A stretch of 25,448 nucleotides of DNA from an uncultured Prevotellaceae bacterium (GCA_937904375.1 CALDIG010000002.1:1-25448); one strand, 5' to 3'. Shown: positions 9,701-16,679, counted from the first letter of the stretch. Notes: generated by a model from the letters alone, not told the origin. Numbers and translations are program-made.

Positions 9701-10403
9701 ATTTGCCAACGGCAACCTCATAAGCACCAACGCCACTACTGCCCAAGCATTCTATCCTGCTTCGGCAAGCAACTTTGGCATTGCGCCACGCGTGGTTCCT
9801 GTTGACGAAAACCACGCAATGGTTAAAGGCACTGCAACCCAGCTCACACTCTATAACCTAGACGATGGCGGCATTGAGCAGAGCTTTGCCGACAACACCG
9901 CACTCGCTGCTCAAACCCTAAATGCCAATGGCGGAGCTGCATTCACCGTCGACGGCATGAACTGCATGGTTTATCCTTACAACGACCACACAGCAAGCAA
10001 CGGCAACCAGTTTGCACTCACCGTAGGAGACACGCCACAGTTTGCCGACATGGAGCTGGTTCACGTCTTCCCGGCACAAGGTTTGGGTGCTGTCAACAGC
10101 CAGACATTCAGCGCGCCAGTTGCCGCAATCACAAGCAGCGACGGCAAGAGCGCCGATGTCATTGTCTATGTGCCTGGTGAGGGATTGGGATGCTACACAG
10201 TCACATCTCTCAAGCAAGAGCAGCCTAACATCACAGGCGATGTGAACTGCGACGGAAGTGTCACCACCGCTGATATCACTTGCCTCTATAACTATCTGCT
10301 CAACGGCGACGAGACCTACATCGCCACCAGTGACGTAGATGGCGACGGATTCATCACAACGGTTGATATCACCGTAATCTACAACATCCTGCTCGGAAAC
10401 TGA
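6741..10403 (+). CDS. Secreted multidomain N-acetylmuramoyl-L-alanine amidase with dockerin-like C-terminus
   Basis: This 1220-residue protein is paralogous to the amidase at 1320. A signal peptide covers about 1-22. The zinc amidase domain (about 27-255) keeps all expected residues: H36 in NPGHGS, E67 in GFYESNT, H134 in SVHSNA, and catalytic E220 in LSEGYFH. A carboxypeptidase regulatory-like domain follows (about 262-365), then a GSGGG linker. The module shared with the paralogue spans about 378-785, and a propeller-like region not found in the paralogue spans about 800-1150. The C-terminus (about 1164-1220) is a duplicated calcium-loop unit of dockerin type I form: GDVNCDGSVTTADIT, then DVDGDGFITTVDIT. 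It replaces the T9SS-like tail of the first copy. It is last in the operon, nine bases behind the propeller gene, and is followed by a strong terminator. No cohesin is visible in the window, so what the dockerin-like unit binds is open. Confidence 0.83.
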   Translation: MKKTTIFLVLSLVASIAFQANAVTASTVKIYLNPGHGSWGPNDRPMATIPYPNLSSTGRPDTCGFYESNTNMWKVYGLYDELIKMGVPASNIQLSRWLSGPYPYNGEDYTYNKKLAVICAEVNTFGADMFLSVHSNALTDGTTTNYPLFLYRGTDAQEQVTGSKAMCNALWQYFKYGSNQIDYYSRNATDIRGDISFYNSSSTTGYLGVLKHNSPGFLSEGYFHTYQPARHRALNMDYCKMEGVRYARGIRDYFSLNTPTTGYIMGTVKDLNNTLEHDLYHYASGSIDAYKPINGATIKLYKDGELVSTYTTDNNFNGVFVFRNLAPGTYTISAFADEYNDITNQTVSVTANSTTYPKYYMTEGQGSGGGDDPTEVVKRIYAYDLRDTKNDDDSYTFTFTANSDAQAGEIIFTDATSGATVGTVALSDVKEGNNTITITQDDLPGDEETEMNWAIKLTGKSVTAVSKLNSDDAIYNYTRACVAVDDSPESDYLGRFYVIDRTGASATTNGLWAFNADYSRINSTILRGGETFGNHYRLATDKSGKIYIADWGDGHSGVFVASPDNLEGTFPQFFQGTRDSNGIITNNGVQVACSNISVDVAGSGASTKMYTFLEDFEANNVAVYNIGNADGTVATSWDAAPSQILQVNSVELNGNSQVVADDNGGVWVSQHRSQGNNTTAVPSLIYVNPTGSIAYNSGTSLPGLDGSLKAGFAVSHDNTMLAINDGSGVVQVYDISWNGTTPTLTAKTSFVASVRNASKEVNQMAFDYAGNLVVAGAGVGVYSIPLATNECTTPAKRSLTVVKNAVTPEEYVIKQDIDTYDDALDLSLTNNWIRSVKSEYDNISFESDGIFNRGMAVSGDNIYITGRSANSSSATAYLDVYDKATGRYIKRLDLGSDATVPYFPCNDAMTDVDGNVLISNLTLHINTQPLVIFKVDTVNGGVEQVASLTCDGVDARIDYCGILGSVNTGNFTVMAATASNNKIVSWKFANGNLISTNATTAQAFYPASASNFGIAPRVVPVDENHAMVKGTATQLTLYNLDDGGIEQSFADNTALAAQTLNANGGAAFTVDGMNCMVYPYNDHTASNGNQFALTVGDTPQFADMELVHVFPAQGLGAVNSQTFSAPVAAITSSDGKSADVIVYVPGEGLGCYTVTSLKQEQPNITGDVNCDGSVTTADITCLYNYLLNGDETYIATSDVDGDGFITTVDITVIYNILLGN

Positions 10404-10469
10404 TGTTCAATACCCGATGTGTACAAGGCAAGCCTTGTCCACAGAAATTTACTTGTCAACTAAACAATG

Positions 10470-10499
10470 TGCTCCTCGCAGTCAGCGAGGAGCATTTTT
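10470..10499 (+). terminator. Rho-independent terminator of the amidase operon
   Basis: A perfect ten-base stem, TGCTCCTCGC (10470-10479) with GCGAGGAGCA (10485-10494), closes a five-base loop and is followed by TTTTT. It lies 67 bases after the amidase stop. An additional small hairpin, ACAAGGC-AA-GCCTTGT at 10423-10438, sits between the stop and this terminator. Confidence 0.93.
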
Positions 10500-11040
10500 G
10501 CACCAGATCCTACTGTAGAGACACGGTATGCCATGTCCGTGTTGCGGTAAGACGGCGGTCAGGCTATTGCAAAAATCGGATTTTAATATAAACAACTGAA
10601 TTATCTGAACACTCTGATTTTACACATCATTGATTTTTCAATGTATTAAAAATATCTTTACTCAAGTTTCTAAAGTTCTAAAACTTTATAAACTTGAAGT
10701 TTAGAGGTTAGAGTTTAGTGTTTAGAGAAAAAATGTTTTTCAAATTTTTCTATATTTCACACTGATTATCCTCTAAACTCTAACCACTAAACATTAAACT
10801 TTGAGCAAGTTAACAACTTGCGAAACTTGAAATTTTTATTTAATTTAAAGCGCGTAGCGTGCCCTCCGAGTATCCAACGCACTCGAGCAGATGTCGTGAG
10901 TCGGCACTTAACACCTAAAAATTTCTCGCAAGATTTATCAGAGAGATAACACTTTGCCAGATGCTACATATCCTTCACTCAAAATATCGGACGAACCATA
11001 ATAATTGCAAAGATAATGCGATGAGAACAGAAAAAACGAC
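10500..11040. other. Gene-free stretch with inverted repeats and short-unit arrays
   Basis: I see no supportable gene here. It contains an imperfect palindrome, ACACGG (10521-10526) facing CCGTGT (10537-10542). Nine-base near-repeats around CTAAA lie at about 10667-10698, and the paired heptamer arrays listed separately follow. CAAGTT-AAC-AACTTG is near 10806. A GC-rich patch has nested inverted repeats: GTGCC 10859-10863 with GGCAC 10903-10907, and CGAGT 10867-10871 with ACTCG 10881-10885. The rest is AT-rich. Confidence 0.6.
10699..10805. repeat. Facing heptamer arrays (GTTTAGA / CTCTAAA)
   Basis: Four 7-base units, GTTTAGA, GGTTAGA, GTTTAGT and GTTTAGA, run from 10699 to 10726. Five units in the opposite sense, CTCTAAA, CTCTAAC, CACTAAA, CATTAAA and CTTTGAG, run from 10771 to 10805. 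About 44 bases separate the arms. A 20-base section of one arm matches the reverse complement of the other with one mismatch, so the pair could form a long hairpin. Confidence 0.8.
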
Positions 11041-11042
11041 AT

Positions 11043-11074
11043 AAAAAAACCACTTGGATTTTTTCCAAGTGGTT
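11043..11074 (-). terminator. Rho-independent terminator of the LRR/dockerin gene
   Basis: On the minus strand AACCACTTGG (11074-11065) pairs with CCAAGTGGTT (11057-11048) around a seven-base loop. A run of T residues follows to 11043. It is 58 bases beyond the stop codon of the LRR/dockerin gene. Confidence 0.92.
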
Positions 11075-11132
11075 AATTATATGAATGTTATTCTTTAGTG
11101 GAAATTCGTGCAAATTAGTGGTTTGTGATGCC

Positions 11133-12585
11133 TTAATTTCCCAGTATGATATTATATATAGCGGTGATATCGGCAGCGGTGATGCTTCCGTCGCCATCTA
11201 CATCGCCTGTGGCAAGATATGTCTCATCACCGTCTAGAAGATAATTGTAAAGTGATGTCACATCAGTGCTGGTCACTGCTCCGTCAACATTCACATCGCC
11301 ATCAACAAGCTCGATGATGTTGGTGAAACGACTCCAAGGGCTAGTGGCACGATATAATTCTCCTGTTCCTACAGGAACGTATATATTGGCTGATGTGGGA
11401 ACGTTAGAGAAAACAAAATTCCCTCCATATTCCACGTTTTGTGGTTCTGTTATTTTTGACTTGATATTATTCAACCCTGAACAATAATAAAAAGCATAAT
11501 CGCCTATACTAGTCACAGTATTGGGTAGAACTATAGATTTGATTTTTTACACCAGTAGAATGCTTCTTTACTAATCGTTTTCACAGAATTGCCGATTTTC
11601 AATGTTATTAATCCATGACAATTCTTAAACGCAGCCTCTCCAATCTCCTCCACCGAATTCGGCAGGGTTACCTCGGTAATATCATAGAAACTCTCCGCAA
11701 GATAATTCGGTATTTTTTTCACACCCTCGCCAAAATAAAGATTCTTGATTGACAATCGGAAAAACGGATGACCGGTGCCTTGAGAATTGACGGCATCACA
11801 CCACTCGGCATTGAAATGAATGGTCTCCAAACTGTCACATCCTTGAAATGCATAACGCCCAATGGTTGTCACCTTGCTGGGGATGGTGATTTCTTTGAGA
11901 CTCTTGCAATTACTAAAACCGCTTATTGACGAACTGATTCTGGTATATCTATTGACGGTAGAGAGGTGCACGAATAAAAAGCGCTTCCTCCTATTGAGGT
12001 GACCGAGTTTGGAATATACACATAAATCAAGTTGCTACACTCTTGAAAGGTTCCCGAAGGAATTTCTGTTATTTGATTTCCAAGATGCGCAGTTCTTAAG
12101 TTTGTACATAACCAAAAGATTTGTTTACCAAGTTCTACCACCGAGTTAGGAATAGTTATTGAAGTTAGTCCTTTGCAAAATGCGAAAACACGATGGTTGA
12201 TTTTAGTCACAGAGTTAGGGATATTGATAGAAGTCAAGCCGTCACATTTACGGAATGCCCATTCATCAATAAACGTCACTGTACTTGGGATTGACACGCT
12301 GGTCATCCCGGTGCAGGTGTCAAATGCCGAATTGCCTATTGCAGTGACGGTATAAGTTCGGGTGTAGGTGACATTGTCCTGCGTCCATGTGTGAGTCACA
12401 GTTGAGGGGATAATCACAGCCCCGCTCACGTCACGGTTGCAATAATACATAGTCACTGTTGTAGCCACATCAGCATCACCATCAGTACGATAAGACAGGT
12501 CATTGATCGTGAATTGCTTATAAGCACTGGCAAGCTGCGGCAACAGCACTGCCAACAGGAGAAATAGTAATTTCTGCATACGCAT
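11133..12585 (-). pseudogene. BspA-like leucine-rich-repeat (LRR_5) secreted protein with dockerin-like tail, broken by two frameshifts
   Basis: Three fragments in successive frames make one recognisable protein of about 484 residues. The first (12585 to a stop at 11923) has a signal peptide (MRMQKLLFLLLAVLLPQLASA) and LRR_5 repeats of the form SVTSIGxxAFxxCxSLxxIxIPxSV. The second (about 11937 to 11531) continues the repeats. The third (about 11542 to 11133) holds the last repeat and a dockerin-like unit (GDVNVDGAVTSTDVT, DVDGDGSITAADIT). Adding one base near 11932-11933 restores IPESVSSISGFSNCKSL. Adding one base to the T6 run at 11543-11548 (A6 on the coding strand) restores CKKIKSIVLPNTVTSIG. 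Both are therefore single-base losses beside short homopolymers, with no other decay. Such proteins are secreted and often bind host or glycan ligands. Recent pseudogenisation, phase variation and assembly error all remain possible; error is favoured by the adapter left at the contig end. Confidence 0.85.
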
Positions 12586-12591
12586 GAAATG

Positions 12592-12928
12592 TTTAGTAGT
12601 TAGTAAAAAAGTTTATTAAATATCCTCTCTAGTCTCCCGAATTGAGGTTAATTCGTTAATGGTGAGTATAAAAAGATAGCGTGGAGACTTGTCTTGTTTA
12701 TTGTTTACGAGGCATCGCCAAACGCCCAACTTGAAATAAACAGTCATCCCTCACGCGATACCATATACTGTTCCCGCCTATTGGGGGATAGGTATAGGCA
12801 CGCATGAGCGTCATTTACTGCCAATCCTTGAGCATAGAAATTTGCCGAATTTCAGTTAAAGGATAACGCAAAAACGCTTTCTAATATGTCTTCCGGTAAG
12901 AGCTTGACTCCACAAGTTTGCCGGAATT
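12592..12928 (-). promoter_or_regulatory. Candidate structured 5' leader RNA of the LRR/dockerin gene
   Basis: A strong promoter at 12933-12964 would start transcription near 12928, leaving about 340 bases before the LRR start codon. The region packs several perfect or near-perfect stems. TTCCGG 12891-12896 pairs with CCGGAA 12921-12926, enclosing CTTG/CAAG (12903-12906, 12913-12916). ACGC/GCGT lies at 12800-12811. GCCTAT/ATAGGC lies at 12776-12781 and 12794-12799. AACAGT/ACTGTT lies at 12739-12744 and 12767-12772. On the minus strand AGTCTCC and GGAGACT, near 12685 and 12636, can also pair. There is no reading frame of note. I recognise no known riboswitch or housekeeping RNA; it could be a long leader or a separate small RNA. 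Confidence 0.45.
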
Positions 12929-12932
12929 GTCG

Positions 12933-12964
12933 CAAAATTACACATTATATTTGATTGTACCAAA
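12933..12964 (-). promoter_or_regulatory. Bacteroidota-type promoter for the leader RNA and LRR/dockerin gene
   Basis: On the minus strand TTTG (12964-12961) is followed after 20 bases by TAATTTTG (12940-12933), a close fit to TTTG-N19-TAnnTTTG. Confidence 0.7.
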
Positions 12965-13035
12965 TTCTAATCAGTAATTTTGAGACTGCTCTTTTTTGAC
13001 ATACAGACCCACAGGCATCGAGGCAGTTTCTTTGT

Positions 13036-13373
13036 CAAACAATTACAAACAATTACTTTCACAACAAGTCAAGTATGTTGCGTTGGCAACGCAACAAGAA
13101 ATAATCAAACGATTACAAACGTTCTCAGTGAAGTGTCAAACAGTTACAAACAATTACAAACAAATCTTAGTGGGAATTAGTGGTTATTGTAGAGTCAAAC
13201 GACCAGAAACGACTAGAAACAACTGTTGTCATTGTCTGGCTTTAAATGAAAAGCACACGCTCGCCAATTATTTGACTAAACAGATAGGCACTGGAGTCGT
13301 TTGTCGTCGTTTCTGTTCGTTTGATAAAGATTCACATCTTTCGCTCAATTAGATGTTTTTTGTCAAACGACGG
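13036..13373. repeat. Decamer repeat field (CAAACRATTA-like units)
   Basis: Ten-base units occur in short tandem runs, most of which begin after GT. CAAACAATTA occurs twice at 13036-13055. CAAACGATTA and CAAACGTTCT are at 13106-13125. CAAACAGTTA, CAAACAATTA and CAAACAAATC are at 13137-13166. CAAACGACCA, GAAACGACTA and GAAACAACTG are at 13196-13225. Three units in the opposite sense are at 13294-13323, and one more forward unit is at 13364-13373. A perfect hairpin (GTTGCGTT, GGC, AACGCAAC) is at 13077-13095. Open frames across this area only read through the repeats. The flanks 12965-13035 and 13374-13436 show nothing else. Confidence 0.8.
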
Positions 13374-13436
13374 CATTTCAAACAACTATCAGGCAAAAAA
13401 CTGGCGTGTAATTGATCAAAACTGAAAAGTATTTCG

Positions 13437-13444
13437 TAATTTTG
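13437..13444 (+). promoter_or_regulatory. Possible -7 promoter element for the PD-(D/E)XK nuclease gene
   Basis: TAATTTTG fits TAnnTTTG and lies 17 bases before the ATG at 13462. The nearest -33 candidate, ATTG at 13411-13414, is 22 bases away, which is wider than usual. If used, the leader would be only about a dozen bases. Confidence 0.45.
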
Positions 13445-13461
13445 TGGCAAAATGAGATTTT

Positions 13462-14265
13462 ATGATAAAAAACTTAGACAATTCCGATATATATTTTCCG
13501 CAGGATGAGCGCATCAGCTTCCAGGAGGATGGTCACATCTACCTGCTCGACGGCGAGCGGCGGCTCACTCCCGTGAGCAGGGTGTATAGCAAGTTCTTCC
13601 TGCCGTTTGACAGCAAGAAATGGGCGGAGCGCAAAGCCGAGGACACCCCCATCACCGCCGATCAGCTCATGGAACAATGGGAGTGCAACGGCATGATGGC
13701 GAGCTTTGCCGGCACCCACCTGCACAAGCAGATTGAGGAGTATCTCAATGGCGACGAATATATGGCTCCAATGTGCCGATTCACCTACGACGGCGAGTTT
13801 ATCCACGAAGACAAAATCATAGGAATAAACAAGGAGATAGAATACTTCCATAATTTTGTCAAGGAGGTGGATTTCACTCCCTTCCGCACCGAGTGGCGAG
13901 TCTTTGACGAGGAGCTCGGCATGGCGGGCACGATCGACCTGATTTGCAGCCGCCAGGACGGCACCTTTGAGTTCTACGACTGGAAACGAAGCAAGTCGCT
14001 GATTGATGAGCAGGGCAAAGTGTGCAAGACAAACAAGTTTGAGATTCGCGGCATCAACGGCCTTGAGCATGTCCCCGACAGCAGCTATGCGCACTATGCC
14101 TTGCAGCAGAACCTCTACAAATACATAGTTGAGAAATGCTACGGTCTAAAAATCAGTGCCATGCACCTCGTGGTACTGCATCCCGACTATCCAAACTACA
14201 GAGTGATAAATATTCCCGAACTATCAAAAGAGATTAACATCATCATAAATAAATTAAAGTCCTAA
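13462..14265 (+). CDS. PD-(D/E)XK superfamily nuclease (RecB/Cas4-like fold)
   Basis: The 267-residue protein carries the motif set of RecB-type nucleases in order. GTHLH lies at 84-88 (GTxxH), with E92-E93 four residues on. D159 is in GTIDLI. D173 and K175 are in FYDWKRSK. Q215 and Y219 are in QQNLY (QxxxY). Together these predict a metal-dependent DNA nuclease that would act on DNA ends or single strands. No signal peptide or membrane segment is present, so it is cytoplasmic. There is no fused helicase, no cas gene nearby and no obvious four-cysteine iron-sulphur cluster. It stands alone between a repeat field and the glycan cassette, with its own weak promoter. Its partner and pathway cannot be told from the sequence; a phage- or defence-derived exonuclease or a repair accessory are the main options. 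Confidence 0.75.
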   Translation: MIKNLDNSDIYFPQDERISFQEDGHIYLLDGERRLTPVSRVYSKFFLPFDSKKWAERKAEDTPITADQLMEQWECNGMMASFAGTHLHKQIEEYLNGDEYMAPMCRFTYDGEFIHEDKIIGINKEIEYFHNFVKEVDFTPFRTEWRVFDEELGMAGTIDLICSRQDGTFEFYDWKRSKSLIDEQGKVCKTNKFEIRGINGLEHVPDSSYAHYALQQNLYKYIVEKCYGLKISAMHLVVLHPDYPNYRVINIPELSKEINIIINKLKS

Positions 14266-14299
14266 TCAACAATAATCTCTAAAAAAATCAAACTCATAT

Positions 14300-14330
14300 T
14301 TTGAAAATCACGCAAGTTAAAGTATCTTTG
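14300..14330 (+). promoter_or_regulatory. Bacteroidota-type promoter of the glycan cassette
   Basis: TTTG (14300-14303), 19 bases, then TATCTTTG (14323-14330) is an exact consensus match. The nonamer GCAAGTTAA flanks the -7 box on both sides (14312-14320 and 14330-14338). The leader of about 85 bases to the rfbB ATG contains one octamer array. Confidence 0.78.
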
Positions 14331-14369
14331 CAAGTTAAAAATATAAATGAAGCTGTTGAGTAAAATAGC

Positions 14370-14408
14370 ATTGCCTTGTCAGCTTGTTTGCTCGTCAGCT
14401 TGTTAGCT
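14370..14408 (+). repeat. Octamer array in the rfbB leader
   Basis: ATTGC is followed by four 8-base units, CTTGTCAG, CTTGTTTG, CTCGTCAG and CTTGTTAG, and a final CT. It ends ten bases before the rfbB ATG and would be transcribed as part of the leader. Confidence 0.88.
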
Positions 14409-14418
14409 ATAAAGAAAT

Positions 14419-15618
14419 ATGACCACCTATCTTGTTACTGGCGCGGCAGGTTTCATTGGCGCCAACTTTGTGAAATATATCACCGCCAAGCATGGCAGCG
14501 ACATCAAGGTAATAGTGCTCGATGCGCTCACCTACGCAGGAAATATCAGCTCCATCAAGGAGGAGCTGGAACTGCCTAATGTCACTTTTGTGAAAGGCGA
14601 TATCAAGGACTACTGTGTTGTAAGGCAGATTTTTGATGACAACGAAATCGACTTCGTTGTGAACTTCGCCGCCGAGAGTCATGTGGACCGAAGCATCGAG
14701 AACCCCAAACTGTTCCTTGAGACAAATATCCTTGGAACTCAGAACCTACTCAACTGCGCCCGCGAGGCGTGGACCCTCGGCAAAGACGACACTGGCAAGC
14801 CTGCCTACAAAAAAGGCAAGAAATACCTGCAAATCTCTACCGATGAGGTATATGGCTCGCTTGAGAAGGACTTTGACGAGGCACAACCACTCCACGTTGA
14901 TGACGAGTTGAAGAAAGTGATTGAAGACCGCCACGACCTCACAACCTTCGGCAAGGAGTTCTTCACCGAGGACACTCCGCTGTCGCCACGTTCGCCCTAC
15001 TCCGCCTCCAAAACCAGCGCCGACATGATAGTGATGGCATATCACCACACCTACAATTTCCCCATCAACATCACCCGATGCAGCAACAACTACGGTCCCT
15101 ACCACTTCCCCGAGAAACTCATCCCGCTAGTAATCCACAACATTCTAGAGGGCAAAAAACTGCCAGTCTATGGCAAGGGTCTGAATGTGCGCGACTGGTT
15201 ATATGTTGAAGACCATTGCAAGGGTATCGACATGGTGCTGCACAAAGGTAAGATTGGAGAGGTCTATAACATTGGCGGCTTCAACGAGGAGAGCAACATT
15301 AACATCGTGAAGCTCATCATCGACACCATCGCGCGCATCATGCGTGAGGAGCCGAAATATCAATCGATGCTCAAGTGTAAGCTTGAGGACATCAACTACG
15401 ACTTGATAACCTACGTCACCGACCGCCCAGGGCACGATATGCGTTACGCCATCGACCCGACAAAAATTGCCACTCAGCTCGGCTGGTATCCCGAGACACC
15501 GTTTACCGTGGGTATCGAGAAGACTATCCGCTGGAACCTCGACCACCAGCAATGGATTAACGACGTCACAAGCGGAGACTATCAGAAATATTACGAAGAG
15601 ATGTACGGAAACCGTTAA
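14419..15618 (+). CDS. rfbB: dTDP-glucose 4,6-dehydratase
   Basis: It converts dTDP-glucose to dTDP-4-keto-6-deoxyglucose, the branch point for deoxy- and amino-sugars of surface glycans. The extended SDR family pattern is complete: GAAGFIG at 8-14 binds NAD, the active-site triad T141-D142-E143 sits in ISTDEVYGS, and Y194 with K198 (SPYSASK) form the catalytic pair. SNNYGPYHFPEKLIP is the usual substrate-loop sequence. At 399 residues it is about 45-50 longer than enterobacterial RfbB. The extra residues lie mainly at about 118-133 and 150-185, around the active-site strand, as in other Bacteroidales forms. It heads the glycan cassette behind a strong promoter and an octamer array. Confidence 0.96.
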   Translation: MTTYLVTGAAGFIGANFVKYITAKHGSDIKVIVLDALTYAGNISSIKEELELPNVTFVKGDIKDYCVVRQIFDDNEIDFVVNFAAESHVDRSIENPKLFLETNILGTQNLLNCAREAWTLGKDDTGKPAYKKGKKYLQISTDEVYGSLEKDFDEAQPLHVDDELKKVIEDRHDLTTFGKEFFTEDTPLSPRSPYSASKTSADMIVMAYHHTYNFPINITRCSNNYGPYHFPEKLIPLVIHNILEGKKLPVYGKGLNVRDWLYVEDHCKGIDMVLHKGKIGEVYNIGGFNEESNINIVKLIIDTIARIMREEPKYQSMLKCKLEDINYDLITYVTDRPGHDMRYAIDPTKIATQLGWYPETPFTVGIEKTIRWNLDHQQWINDVTSGDYQKYYEEMYGNR

Positions 15619-15632
15619 GTCAATGCAGAATG

Positions 15633-15733
15633 AGCTAACAAGCTGACCAGCTAACTAGCTAACAAGGCAATAGTTGTATTCTCGGATTATTCATCATTTG
15701 GCTTGTTCCTCGTCAGCTTGTTCCTTGTCAGCT
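15633..15733. repeat. Facing octamer arrays between rfbB and rfbA
   Basis: The left arm (15633-15673) reads AG, CTAACAAG, CTGACCAG, CTAACTAG, CTAACAAG, GCAATAG. The right arm (15702-15733) is in the opposite sense, with units CTTGTTC, CTCGTCAG, CTTGTTC, CTTGTCAG and CT. The pair could form an imperfect hairpin around a spacer of about 28 bases. Heptamer-like ATAAACT/ATAAACC units fill the last bases before the rfbA ATG. Confidence 0.85.
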
Positions 15734-15758
15734 AATAACCAATAAACTATAAACCAAT

Positions 15759-16637
15759 ATGAAAGGTATAGTACTTGCAGGTGGCTCGGGGACACGACTT
15801 TATCCCGTCACTAAAGGCATATCGAAACAACTGGTGCCAATATATGACAAACCGATGATATACTACCCTATCTCGGTGCTCATGCTTGCTGGCATCAGGG
15901 AAATACTCATTATCTCCACACCTCACGACTTGCCGCAATTTGAGAGGCTTTTAGGGAGCGGTGAGGAGATCGGTGTGAAGTTCAGCTATGCCGAGCAGCC
16001 TTCACCCGACGGATTGGCACAGGCTTTCATCATTGGTGAGGAGTTCATCGGCGATGACTCGGTGTGCCTCGTTCTTGGCGACAACATCTTCTATGGTCAG
16101 GGATTCACCGGTATGCTTAAGGATGCTGTGGCACAGACCGACAGCAAGAATTGCGCCACGCTTTTCGCCTACGTCGTGAAAGACCCGGAGCGATATGGTG
16201 TGGTTGCATTTGATGAGAACGGCAAAGCTTTCGACATTGAAGAGAAACCCTCTCAACCCAAGTCAAATTATGCAGTGACAGGTCTCTATTTCTACCCCAA
16301 CGACGTGATTGAAGTGGCTAAGAACATCAAGCCATCACCTCGCGGCGAACTGGAAATCACCACTGTCAACCAGCACTACCTTGCCAAAGACCAGGTGATG
16401 GTTAAGACTTTGGGACGTGGCTTCGCGTGGCTCGACACTGGAACCCCAGCATCAATGCTCAACGCCAGTAATTTTATAGCCACCGTTGAGACTTGTCAAG
16501 GTGTACAAGTGGCAGCTCTTGAGGAGATTGCTTACCGCAAGCGATGGATTGACGATAAACAGCTCCGCAAACTTGCCAAACCACTCACCAAGAACGACTA
16601 CGGCAAATATCTGCTTAAATTAATCGGAAAATCTTAA
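15759..16637 (+). CDS. rfbA: Glucose-1-phosphate thymidylyltransferase
   Basis: It makes dTDP-glucose from dTTP and glucose-1-phosphate and so feeds RfbB. The 292-residue length is standard. The nucleotide-binding signature GGSGTRLYP (8-16) is followed by K23 in GISKQLVPIYDKPMIYYP. LGDNIFYG holds the metal-binding aspartate (about D110), and GDDSVCLVLGDN and GFAWLDTGTP are typical family blocks. It follows rfbB, separated by a repeat-filled gap of 140 bases, in the reverse of the pathway order but in the usual cluster. Confidence 0.97.
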   Translation: MKGIVLAGGSGTRLYPVTKGISKQLVPIYDKPMIYYPISVLMLAGIREILIISTPHDLPQFERLLGSGEEIGVKFSYAEQPSPDGLAQAFIIGEEFIGDDSVCLVLGDNIFYGQGFTGMLKDAVAQTDSKNCATLFAYVVKDPERYGVVAFDENGKAFDIEEKPSQPKSNYAVTGLYFYPNDVIEVAKNIKPSPRGELEITTVNQHYLAKDQVMVKTLGRGFAWLDTGTPASMLNASNFIATVETCQGVQVAALEEIAYRKRWIDDKQLRKLAKPLTKNDYGKYLLKLIGKS

Positions 16638-16679
16638 ACTTGGTAAACTAAACAGCGACAATAAACAGCACAAATCTCC

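Noticed and set aside
10403..10591. Small gene after the second amidase
   Set aside because: The frame runs through the terminator hairpin and has no recognisable protein character.
10859..10907. tRNA or other small RNA in the GC-rich patch
   Set aside because: The nested inverted repeats do not give a cloverleaf, and no T-arm GTTCGA-type sequence is seen.
12592..12928. 6S, SRP, tmRNA or RNase P RNA
   Set aside because: I could not find the hallmark motifs of these RNAs, and the region lies directly in front of a gene as a leader would.
12980..13352. Small genes in the decamer field
   Set aside because: The frames only read the repeats and give low-complexity peptides.
13462..14265. Cas4
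   Set aside because: The fold is related, but there is no CRISPR or cas context and no clear cysteine cluster at the C-terminus.
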